DNA of 64,000 nt from Sepiola atlantica. Its lineage: Eukaryota; Mollusca; Cephalopoda; Sepiida; Sepiolidae. Under the pieces are notes generated by a model. The model was not told the origin of the DNA. It saw only the letters and a list, made by a program, of their open reading frames with translations, and did not search any database. The DNA is taken from positions 5,580,001 through 5,644,000 of the forward strand of contig CAUVYP010001208.1 in NCBI GenBank assembly GCA_963556195.1. The letters are read 5' to 3'. This document shows positions 1 to 9,460 of the stretch, one piece after another; within the stretch, counting starts at the first letter, position 1; every line of letters starts with the position of its first letter. Both the position numbers and the translations under genes were made by a program.

Positions 1-160
1 TTTTGTTTATAACTTCCACATTTATTCGAATTGTGCAACGAAACTTTGCAGACAGTCGCGGAGGAAAATTTTCTACTGAAGTACCAAGTTTCAGAAGTGC
101 AGCTCTTGTACTGCCGGAGATATGTCGATACAAACTGAATACGCAAAACATCAACAAAAT
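1..160. repeat. Partial monomer at left edge, L type
   Basis: This is the last 160 bp of a monomer cut by the window edge; 26 bp at its left are missing. Its core reads gacagtcgcggagg followed by aaaattttc, a variant of the L type, which usually has gaggcaaatttt. It shows that the array continues to the left of the window. Confidence 0.9.
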
Positions 161-1090
161 TTAGCGCGTTTTAAAGTTGATATCGCTTTTGTTTATAACT
201 TCCACATTTATTCGAATTGTGCAACGAAACTTTGCAGACAGTCGCGGAGACACATGTTCTACTGAAGTACGAAGTTTTAGAAGTGCAGCTCTTGTACTGC
301 CGGAGATATGTCGATACAAACTGAATACGCAAACTATCAACAAAATTTAGTGCGATTTAAAGTTGATATCGCTTTTGTTTATAACTTAACTATTCTTTAG
401 AATTGTGCAACGAAACTTTGCAGAGATAAGCGGAGTCACTTGCTCTACTGAAGTACCAAGTTTCAGAAGTGCAGCTCTTTTACTGCCGGGGATATGTCGA
501 TACAAACTGAATACGCAAAACATCGACAAAATTTAGCGCGTTTTAAAGTTGATATCGCTTTTGTTTATAACTTCCACATTTATTCGAATTGTGCAACGAA
601 ACTTTGCACAGATTAGCGGAGTCACATTTTCTACTGAAGTACTAAGCTTCAGAAGTGCAGCTCTTGTACTGCCGGAGATATGTCGATACAAACTGAATAC
701 GCAAAACATCGACAAAATTTAGCGCGTTTTAAAGTTGATATCGCTTTTGTTTATAACTTCCACATTTATTCGAATTGTGCAACGAAACTTTGCACAGATT
801 AGCGGAGTCACATTTTCTACTGAAGTACCAAGTTTCAGAACTGCAGCTCTTGTACTGCCGGAGATATGTCGATACAAACTGAATACGCAAAACATCAACA
901 AAATTTAGCGCGTTTTAAAGTTGATATCGCTTTTGTTTATAACTTCCACATTTATTCGAATTGTGCAACGAAACTTTGCACAGATTAGCGGAGTCACATG
1001 TTCTACTGAAGTACCAAGTTTCAGAAGTGCAGCTCTTGTACTGCCGGAGATATGTCGATACAAACTGAATACGCAAAACATCAACAAAAT

Positions 1091-1276
1091 TTAGCGCGTT
1101 TGAAAGTTGATATCGCTTTTGTTTATAACTTCCACATTTATTCGAATTGTGCAACGAAACTTTGCAGACAGTCGCGGAGACAAATGTTCTACTGAAGTAC
1201 CAAGTTTCAGAAGTGCAGCTCTTGTACTGCCGGAGATATGTCGATACAAACTGAATACGCAAAACATCAACAAAAT
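1091..1276. repeat. Reference monomer, type P' (P variant)
   Basis: This is the P core with one diagnostic base change, gagacaaatgttc instead of gagacacatgttc. It recurs at fixed positions in several unit families: before I-R at 10.6, 16.7, 20.4 and 31.2 kb, at 36.2, 37.9 and 41.5 kb, and between N and H in the 10-monomer unit from 58.0 kb. Confidence 0.87.
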
Positions 1277-1462
1277 TTAGCGCGTTTTAAAGTTGATATC
1301 GCTTTTGTTTATAACTTCCACATTTATTCGAATTGTACAACGAAACTTTGCAGACAGTCGCGGAGACACATGTTCTACTGAAGTACCAAGTTTCAGAAGT
1401 GCAGCTCTTGTACTGCCGGAGATATGTCGATACAAACTGAATACGCAAAACATCAACAAAAT

Positions 1463-1648
1463 TTAGCGCGTTTTAAAGTTGATATCGCTTTTGTTTATAA
1501 CTTCCACATTTATTCGAATTGTGCAACGAAACTTTGTAGACAGTCGCGGATAGGCCTTTTCTACTGAAGTACCAAGTTTCAGAAGTGCAGCTCTTGTACT
1601 GCCGGAGATATGTCGATACAAACTGAATACGCAAAACATCAACAAAAT
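1463..1648. repeat. Reference monomer, type K
   Basis: Type K has the core gacagtcgcggataggcctttt, with an AGGCCT site not seen in the other types. Sub-variants differ just before it: tttgtagac (this copy), tttgcagac, tttgtacac (36.4 kb and right) and tttttacac (39.8 and 43.3 kb). K is concentrated at 14.8-22.3 kb and 34.0-50.9 kb and is absent after 50.94 kb. Confidence 0.9.
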
Positions 1649-1834
1649 TTAGCGCGTTTTAAAGTTGATATCGCTTTTGTTTATAACTTCCACATTTATT
1701 CGAATTGTGCAACGAAACTTTGCACAGATTAGCGGAGTCACATTTTCTACTGAAGTACCAAGTTTCAGAAGTGCAGCTCTTGTACTGCCGGAGATATGTC
1801 GATACAAACTGAATACGCAAAACATCAACAAAAT
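1649..1834. repeat. Reference monomer, type N
   Basis: Type N is close to the overall consensus. It has the left part tttattcgaattg, the core cagattagcggagtcac followed by attttctactg, the segment accaagtttcagaagtgc and a catcaac tail. It is among the commonest types and often precedes P, forming N-P dimers. By hand count it has 36 C, 33 G and 9 CpG in 186 bp. It is used here as the reference for comparing the other types. Confidence 0.92.
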
Positions 1835-2020
1835 TTAGCGCGTTTGAAAGTTGATATCGCTTTTGTTTATAACTTCCACATTTATTCGAATTGTGCAACG
1901 AAACTTTGCAGACAGTCGCGGAGACACATGTTCTACTGAAGTTCCCAGTTTTAGAAGTGCAGCTCTTGTACTGCCGGAGATATGTCGATACAAACTGAAT
2001 ACGCAAACTATCAACAAAAT
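1835..2020. repeat. Reference monomer, type I (precedes Q/R)
   Basis: An I monomer is defined by its tail, acgcaaactatcaac instead of acgcaaaacatcaac, usually with agttttagaag. Its core can be the P kind (this copy, 161, 3509, 6485) or the H kind (most others). It is nearly always followed by Q or R, so the I tail and the Q left part behave as one linked segment crossing the monomer boundary. Confidence 0.88.
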
Positions 2021-2206
2021 TTAGTGCGATTTAAAGTTGATATCGCTTTTGTTTATAACTTCACTATTCTTTAGAATTGTGCAACGAAACTTTGCAGAGA
2101 TAAGCGGAGTCACTTGCTCTACTGAAGTACCAAGTTTCAGAAGTGCAGCTCTTTTACTGCCGGAGATATGTCGATACAAACTGAATACGCAAAACATCGA
2201 CAAAAT
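2021..2206. repeat. Reference monomer, type Q
   Basis: Q is the most diverged recurrent type. It begins ttagtgcgatttaaag, has cttcactattctttagaa in place of cttccacatttattcgaa, and has the core gagataagcggagtcacttgctc. Three sub-forms are regional. Copies before 14 kb and at 28-30 kb have ctcttttactgcc; those at 22.8-27.1 kb add gtaacttgctc; those from 37 kb onward have ctcttgtactgcc. Confidence 0.9.
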
Positions 2207-2392
2207 TTAGCGCGTTTTAAAGTTGATATCGCTTTTGTTTATAACTTCCACATTTATTCGAATTGTGCAACGAAACTTTGCACAGATTAGCGGAGTCACA
2301 TTTTCTACTGAAGTACTAAGTTTCAGAAGTGCAGCTCTTGTACTGCCGGAGATATGTCGATACAAACTGAATACGCAAAACATCGACAAAAT
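2207..2392. repeat. Reference monomer, type S
   Basis: Type S has the N core but reads gtactaag where N reads gtaccaag, and usually has a catcgac tail. It follows Q in almost every unit, so Q-S is the most stable pair of the array. A sub-variant with agcggtgtcac is confined to about 23.0-26.3 kb, and another with gttgataacgc to 45.5-50.4 kb. Confidence 0.9.
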
Positions 2393-2578
2393 TTAGCGCG
2401 TTTTAAAGTTGATATCGCTTTTGTTTATAACTTCCACATTTATTCGAATTGTGCAACGAAACTTTGCACAGATTAGCGGAGTCACATTTTCTACTGAAGT
2501 ACCAAGTTTCAGAACTGCAGCTCTTGTACTGCCGGAGATATGTCGATACAAACTGAATACGCAAAACATCAACAAAAT
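2393..2578. repeat. Reference monomer, type V
   Basis: Type V is the N sequence with one diagnostic change, cagaactgcag instead of cagaagtgcag, which creates a CTGCAG site. I find clear V copies only between 719 and about 28.6 kb (starts 719, 2393, 4067, 7043, 8531, 9833, 11879, 12251, 13553, 19691, 23225, 24155, 25085, 25643, 26387 and 28433). They normally come directly after S. Further right the same slot holds N or E. Confidence 0.9.
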
Positions 2579-2764
2579 TTAGCGCGTTTTAAAGTTGATA
2601 TCGCTTTTGTTTATAACTTCCACATTTATTCGAATTGTGCAACGAAACTTTGCACAGATTAGCGGAGTCACATGTTCTACTGAAGTACCAAGTTTCAGAA
2701 GTGCAGCTCTTGTACTGCCGGAGATATGTCGATACAAACTGAATACGCAAAACATCAACAAAAT
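2579..2764. repeat. Reference monomer, type H
   Basis: Type H has the same core as N except that cacatttt becomes cacatgtt. It usually follows V, N or E and often precedes L. From 44.6 to 50.8 kb the H copies carry a further tail change (cctcaac instead of catcaac), which marks that domain. Confidence 0.9.
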
Positions 2765-2950
2765 TTAGCGCGTTTTAAAGTTGATATCGCTTTTGTTTAT
2801 AACTTCCACCTTTATTCGAATTGTGCAACGAAACTTTGCAGACAGTCGCGGAGGCAAATTTTCTACTGAAGTACCAAGTTTCAGAAGTGCAGCTCTTGTA
2901 CTGCCGGAGATATGTCGATACAAACTGAATACGCAAAACATCAACAAAAT
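2765..2950. repeat. Reference monomer, type L
   Basis: Type L has the core gacagtcgcggaggcaaattttc. This copy also has cacctttattcg in the left part, a change shared by the L copies at 4439, 5741 and 7415. A different sub-variant, tttatgcgaattg, marks all L copies from 52.2 to 61.2 kb. L is almost absent between 32.5 and 52.2 kb, where I see only the copy at 41081. Confidence 0.9.
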
Positions 2951-3694
2951 TTAGCGCGTTTTAAAGTTGATATCGCTTTTGTTTATAACTTCCACATTTA
3001 TTCGAATTGTGCAACGAAACTTTGCACAGATTAGCGGAGTCACATTTTCTACTGAAGTACCAAGTTTCAGAAGTGCAGCTCTTGTACTGCCGGAGATATG
3101 TCGATACAAACTGAATACGCAAAACATCAACAAAATTTAGCGCGTTTGAAAGTTGATATCGCTTTTGTTTATAACTTCCACATTTATTCGAATTGTGCAA
3201 CGAAACTTTGCAGACAGTCGCGGAGACACATGTTCTACTGAAGTACTAAGTTTCAGAAGTGCAGCTCTTGTACTGCCGGAGATATGTCGATACAAACTGA
3301 ATACGCAAAACATCAACAAAATTTAGCGCGTTTTAAAGTTGATATCGCTTTTGTTTATAACTTCCACATTTATTCGAATTGTGCAACGAAACTTTGCACA
3401 GATTAGCGGAGTCACATTTTCTACTGAAGTACCAAGTTTCAGAAGTGCAGCTCTTGTACTGCCGGAGATATGTCGATACAAACTGAATACGCAAAACATC
3501 AACAAAATTTAGCGCGTTTGAAAGTTGATATCGCTTTTGTTTATAACTTCCACATTTATTCGAATTGTGCAACGAAACTTTGCAGACAGTCGCGGAGACA
3601 CATGTTCTACTGAAGTTCCAAGTTTTAGAAGTGCAGCTCTTGTACTGCCGGAGATATGTCGATACAAACTGAATACGCAAACTATCAACAAAAT

Positions 3695-5182
3695 TTAGTG
3701 CGATTTAAAGTTGATATCGCTTTTGTTTATAACTTCACTATTCTTTAGAATTGTGCAACGAAACTTTGCAGAGATAAGCGGAGTCACTTGCTCTACTGAA
3801 GTACCAAGTTTCAGAAGTGCAGCTCTTTTACTGCCGGGGATATGTCGATACAAACTGAATACGCAAAACATCGACAAAATTTAGCGCGTTTTAAAGTTGA
3901 TATCGCTTTTGTTTATAACTTCCACATTTATTCGAATTGTGCAACGAAACTTTGCACAGATTAGCGGAGTCACATTTTCTACTGAAGTACTAAGTTTCAG
4001 AAGTGCAGCTCTTGTACTGCCGGAGATATGTCGATACAAACTGAATACGCAAAACATCGACAAAATTTAGCGCGTTTTAAAGTTGATATCGCTTTTGTTT
4101 ATAACTTCCACATTTATTCGAATTGTGCAACGAAACTTTGCACAGATTAGCGGAGTCACATTTTCTACTGAAGTACCAAGTTTCAGAACTGCAGCTCTTG
4201 TACTGCCGGAGATATGTCGATACAAACTGAATACGCAAAACATCAACAAAATTTAGCGCGTTTTAAAGTTGATATCGCTTTTGTTTATAACTTCCACATT
4301 TATTCGAATTGTGCAACGAAACTTTGCACAGATTAGCGGAGTCACATGTTCTACTGAAGTACCAAGTTTCAGAAGTGCAGCTCTTGTACTGCCGGAGATA
4401 TGTCGATACAAACTGAATACGCAAAACATCAACAAAATTTAGCGCGTTTTAAAGTTGATATCGCTTTTGTTTATAACTTCCACCTTTATTCGAATTGTGC
4501 AACGAAACTTTGCAGACAGTCGCGGAGGCAAATTTTCTACTGAAGTACCAAGTTTCAGAAGTGCAGCTCTTGTACTGCCGGAGATATGTCGATACAAACT
4601 GAATACGCAAAACATCAACAAAATTTAGCGCGTTTTAAAGTTGATATCGCTTTTGTTTATAACTTCCACATTTATTCGAATTGTGCAACGAAACTTTGCA
4701 CAGATTAGCGGAGTCACATTTTCTACTGAAGTACCAAGTTTCAGAAGTGCAGCTCTTGTACTGCCGGAGATATGTCGATACAAACTGAATACGCAAAACA
4801 TCAACAAAATTTAGCGCGTTTGAAAGTTGATATCGCTTTTGTTTATAACTTCCACATTTATTCGAATTGTGCAACGAAACTTTGCAGACAGTCGCGGAGA
4901 CACATGTTCTACTGAAGTACCAAGTTTCAGAAGTGCAGCTCTTGTACTGCCGGAGATATGTCGATACAAACTGAATACGCAAAACATCAACAAAATTTAG
5001 CGCGTTTTAAAGTTGATATCGCTTTTGTTTATAACTTCCACATTTATTCGAATTGTGCAACGAAACTTTGCACAGATTAGCGGAGTCACATGTTCTCCTG
5101 AAGTACCAAGTTTCAGAAGTGCAGCTCTTGTACTGCCGGAGATATGTCGATACAAACTGAATACGCAAACTATCAACAAAAT
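3695..5182. repeat. HOR unit, 8 monomers: Q-S-V-H-L-N-P-I
   Basis: This unit is 1,488 bp and is the simplest form in the domain. The matching unit 2,976 bp to the right (6671-8158) has the same order. Its I copy has tgttctcctgaag, shared with the I copy at about 8.07 kb. Confidence 0.85.
4811..4996. repeat. Reference monomer, type P
   Basis: Type P has the core gacagtcgcggagacacatgttc. It often carries gcgcgtttgaaag where most monomers have gcgcgttttaaag, which removes a TTTAAA site and also a reverse-frame stop. It usually follows N. A sub-variant with gtacgaag instead of gtaccaag is common from about 22.5 kb onward. Confidence 0.9.
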
Positions 5183-6670
5183 TTAGTGCGATTTAAAGTT
5201 GATATCGCTTTTGTTTATAACTTCACTATTCTTTAGAATTGTGCAACGAAACTTTGCAGAGATAAGCGGAGTCACTTGCTCTACTGAAGTACCAGGTTTC
5301 AGAAGTGCAGCTCTTTTACTGCCGGGGATATGTCGATACAAACTGAATACGCAAAACATCGACAAAATTTAGCGCGTTTTAAAGTTGATATCGCTTTTGT
5401 TTATAACTTCCACATTTATTCGAATTGTGCAACGAAACTTTGCACAGATTAGCGGAGTCACATTTTCTACTGAAGTACTAAGTTTCAGAAGTGCAGCTCT
5501 TGTACTGCCGGAGATATGTCGATACAAACTGAATACGCAAAACATCGACAAAATTTAGCGCGTTTTAAAGTTGATATCGCTTTTGTTTATAACTTCCACA
5601 TTTATTCGAATTGTGCAACGAAACTTTGCACAGATTAGCGGAGTCACATTTTCTACTGAAGTACCAAGTTTCAGAAGTGCAGCTCTTGTACTGCCGGAGA
5701 TATGTCGATACAAACTGAATACGCAAAACATCAACAAAATTTAGCGCGTTTTTAAGTTGATATCGCTTTTGTTTATAACTTCCACCTTTATTCGAATTGT
5801 GCAACGAAACTTTGCAGACAGTCGCGGAGGCAAATTTTCTACTGAAGTACCAAGTTTCAGAAGTGCAGCTCTTGTACTGCCGGAGATATGTCGATACAAA
5901 CTGAATACGCAAAACATCAACAAAATTTAGCGCGTTTTAAAGTTGATATCGCTTTTGTTTATAACTTCCACATTTATTCGAATTGTGCAACGAAACTTTG
6001 CACAGATTAGCGGAGTCACATTTTCTACTGAAGTACCAAGTTTCAGAAGTGCAGCTCTTGTACTGCCGGAGATATGTCGATACAAACTGAATACGCAAAA
6101 CATCAACAAAATTTAGCGCGTTTGAAAGTTGATATCGCTTTTGTTTATAACTTCCACATTTATTCGAATTGTGCAACGAAACTTTGCAGACAGTCGCGGA
6201 GACACATGTTCTACTGAAGTACTAAGTTTCAGAAGTGCAGCTCTTGTACTGCCGGAGATATGTCGATACAAACTGAATACGCAAAACATCAACAAAATTT
6301 AGCGCGTTTTAAAGTTGATATCGCTTTTGTTTATAACTTCCACATTTATTCGAATTGTGCAACGAAACTTTGCACAGATTAGCGGAGTCACATTTTCTAC
6401 TGAAGTACCAAGTTTCAGAAGTGCAGCTCTTGTACTGCCGGAGATATGTCGATACAAACTGAATACGCAAAACATCAACAAAATTTAGCGCGTTTGAAAG
6501 TTGATATCGCTTTTGTTTATAACTTCCACATTTATTCGAATTGTGCAACGAAACTTTGCAGACAGTCGCGGAGACACATGTTCTACTGAAGTTCCAAGTT
6601 TTAGAAGTGCAGCTCTTGTACTGCCGGAGATATGTCGATACAAACTGAATACGCAAACTATCAACAAAAT
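5183..6670. repeat. HOR unit, 8 monomers: Q-S-N-L-N-P-N-I
   Basis: This unit is 1,488 bp. It has a single N where V-H is expected, consistent with a one-monomer deletion that fused V and H. The Q copy carries ccaggtttcag near 5.29 kb, repeated at about 8.27 kb and 13.29 kb. Confidence 0.84.
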
Positions 6671-8158
6671 TTAGTGCGATTTAAAGTTGATATCGCTTTT
6701 GTTTATAACTTCACTATTCTTTAGAATTGTGCAACGAAACTTTGCAGAGATAAGCGGAGTCACTTGCTCGCCTGAAGTACCAAGTTTCAGAAGTGCAGCT
6801 CTTTTACTGCCGGGGATATGTCGATACAAACTGAATACGCAAAACATCGACAAAATTTAGCGCGTTTTAAAGTTGATATCGCTTTTGTTTATAACTTCCA
6901 CATTTATTCGAATTGTGCAACGAAACTTTGCACAGATTAGCGGAGTCACATTTTCTACTGAAGTACTAAGTTTCAGAAGTGCAGCTCTTGTACTGCCGGA
7001 GATATGTCGATACAAACTGAATACGCAAAACATCGACAAAATTTAGCGCGTTTTAAAGTTGATATCGCTTTTGTTTATAACTTCCACATTTATTCGAATT
7101 GTGCAACGAAACTTTGCACAGATTAGCGGAGTCACATTTTCTACTGAAGTACCAAGTTTCAGAACTGCAGCTCTTGTACTGCCGGAGATAAGTCGATACA
7201 AACTGAATACGCAAAACATCAACAAAATTTAGCGCGTTTTAAAGTTTATATCGCTTTTGTTTATAACTTCCACATTTATTCGAATTGTGCAACGAAACTT
7301 TGCACAGATTAGCGGAGTCACATGTTCTACTGAAGTACCAAGTTTCAGAAGTGCAGCTCTTGTACTGCCGGAGATATGTCGATACAAACTGAATACGCAA
7401 AACATCAACAAAATTTAGCGCGTTTTAAAGTTGATATCGCTTTTGTTTATAACTTCCACCTTTATTCGAATTGTGCAACGAAACTTTGCAGACAGTCGCG
7501 GAGGCAAATTTTCTACTGAAGTACCAAGTTTCAGAAGTGCAGCTCTTGTACTGCCGGAGATATGTCGATACAAACTGAATACGCAAAACATCAACAAAAT
7601 TTAGCGCGTTTTAAAGTTGATATCGCTTTTGTTTATAACTTCCACATTTATTCGAATTGTGCAACGAAACTTTGCACAGATTAGCGGAGTCACATTTTCT
7701 ACTGAAGTACCAAGTTTCAGAAGTGCAGCTCTTGTACTGCCGGAGATATGTCGATACAAACTGAATACGCAAAACATCAACAAAATTTAGCGCGTTTGAA
7801 AGTTGATATCGCTTTTGTTTATAACTTCCACATTTATTCGAATTGTGCAACGAAACTTTGCAGACAGTCGCGGAGACACATGTTCTACTGAAGTACCAAG
7901 TTTCAGAAGTGCAGCTCTTGTACTGCCGGAGATATGTCGATACAAACTGAATACGCAAAACATCAACAAAATTTAGCGCGTTTTAAAGTTGATATCGCTT
8001 TTGTTTATAACTTCCACATTTATTCGAATTGTGCAACGAAACTTTGCACAGATTAGCGGAGTCACATGTTCTCCTGAAGTACCAAGTTTCAGAAGTGCAG
8101 CTCTTGTACTGCCGGAGATATGTCGATACAAACTGAATACGCAAACTATCAACAAAAT
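6671..8158. repeat. HOR unit, 8 monomers: Q-S-V-H-L-N-P-I
   Basis: This unit is 1,488 bp with the same order as 3695-5182. The H copy at 7229 has gtttatatcgc and has lost the GATATC site found in nearly every monomer. Confidence 0.85.
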
Positions 8159-9460
8159 TTAGTGCGATTTAAAGTTGATATCGCTTTTGTTTATAACTTC
8201 ACTATTCTTTAGAATTGTGCAACGAAACTTTGCAGAGATAAGCGGAGTCACTTGCTCTACTGAAGTACCAGGTTTCAGAAGTGCAGCTCTTTTACTGCCG
8301 GGGATATGTCGATACAAACTGAATACGCAAATCATCGACAAAATTTAGCGCGTTTTAAAGTTGATATCGCTTTTGTTTATAACTTCCACATTTATTCGAA
8401 TTGTGCAACGAAACTTTGCACAGATTAGCGGAGTCACATTTTCTACTGAAGTACTAAGTTTCAGAAGTGCAGCTCTTGTACTGCCGGAGATATGTCGATA
8501 CAAACTGAATACGCAAAACATCGACAAAATTTTGCGCGTTTTAAAGTTGATATCGCTTTTGTTTATAACTTCCACATTTATTCGAATTGTGCAACGAAAC
8601 TTTGCACAGATTAGCGGAGTCACATTTTCTACTGAAGTACCAAGTTTCAGAACTGCAGCTCTAGTACTGCCGGAGATATGTCGATACAAACTGAATACGC
8701 AAAACATCAAAAAAATTTAGCGCGTTTTAAAGTTGATATCGCTTTTGTTTATAACTTCCACATTTATTCGAATTGTGCAACGAAACTTTGCACAGATTAG
8801 CGGAGTCACATTTTCTACTGAAGTACCAAGTTTCAGAAGTGCAGCTCTTGTACTGCCGGAGATATGTCGATACAAACTGAATACGCAAAACATCAACAAA
8901 ATTTAGCGCGTTTGAAAGTTGATATCGCTTTTGTTTATAACTTCCACATTTATTCGAATTGTGCAACGAAACTTTGCAAACAGTCGTGGAGGCAAATTTT
9001 CTACTGAAGTACCAAGTTTCAGAAGTGCAGCTCTTGTACTGCCGGAGATATGTCGATACAAACTGAATACGCAAAACATCAACAAAATTTAGCGCGTTTT
9101 AAAGTTGATATCGCTTTTGTTTATAACTTCCACATTTATTCGAATTGTGCAACGAAACTTTGCAGACAGTCGCGGAGACACATGTTCTACTGAAGTACCA
9201 AGTTTCAGAAGTGCAGCTCTTGTACTGCCGGAGATATGTCGATACAAACTGAATACGCAAAACATCAACAAAATTTAGCGCGTTTTAAAGTTGATATCGC
9301 TTTTGTTTATAACTTCCACATTTATTCGAATTGTGCAACGAAACTTTGCACAGATTAGCGGAGTCACATGTTCTACTGAAGTACCAAGTTTTAGAAGTGC
9401 AGCTCTTGTACTGCCGGAGATATATCGATACAAACTGAATACGCAAACTATCAACAAAAT
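8159..9460. repeat. HOR unit, 7 monomers: Q-S-V-N-L-P-I
   Basis: This unit is 1,302 bp. N stands in the H slot, and the N between L and P is missing. At the S/V border (near 8530) ttagcgcg has become tttgcgcg. Confidence 0.83.

Larger units (their letters stand above)
347..2020. repeat. HOR unit, 9 monomers: Q-S-V-H-P'-P-K-N-I
   Basis: This unit is 1,674 bp. It differs from its right neighbours by having P'-P-K where they have L. Its Q monomer has cttaactattc, which differs from the usual cttcactattc by one base. Confidence 0.82.
2021..3694. repeat. HOR unit, 9 monomers: Q-S-V-H-L-N-P-N-I
   Basis: This unit is 1,674 bp. Compared with the 8-monomer form it has an extra N before I. The P copy at 3137 carries the S-like gtactaag change, shared with the copy at 6113. 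Confidence 0.85.

Noticed and set aside
161..343. Reverse-strand open frame of 60 codons repeated in most monomers
   Set aside because: The monomer is exactly 62 codons long, so any frame without a stop stays open in every copy. Counting 60 codons requires a TTG start. Type differences change many amino acids (for example the core), and about nine copies carry in-frame stops (such as those at 347, 17087, 20621, 43127, 50939, 53357, 55031, 55403 and 55961) without other signs of decay. No sign of coding selection.
915..1262. Longer reverse-strand frames of about 115 codons spanning two monomers, and one of 177 codons at 43509-44042
   Set aside because: They appear wherever a monomer has gtttgaaag instead of gttttaaag, which removes a stop in that frame. 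They follow the satellite types, not a gene structure.
1701..1717. True CENP-B box
   Set aside because: Only the TTCG and A positions fit; the CGGG half is absent. Kept as a low-level observation, not annotated as a binding site.
1817..1850. Phased A-tracts giving intrinsic DNA bending (aaaac, aaaattt, ttttaaa/tttgaaa)
   Set aside because: Three A/T runs lie about 12-13 bp apart, which is not a good match to the helical repeat. Bending cannot be claimed without calculation or gel data.
8361..8720. Forward-strand frames of about 100-120 codons, also near 19.1, 29.5, 43.6, 49.4, 53.3, 55.4 and 56.9 kb
   Set aside because: Each results from a chance substitution removing a recurrent stop in one monomer or linking two. 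They have no regulatory context and no conserved protein character beyond the repeat itself.
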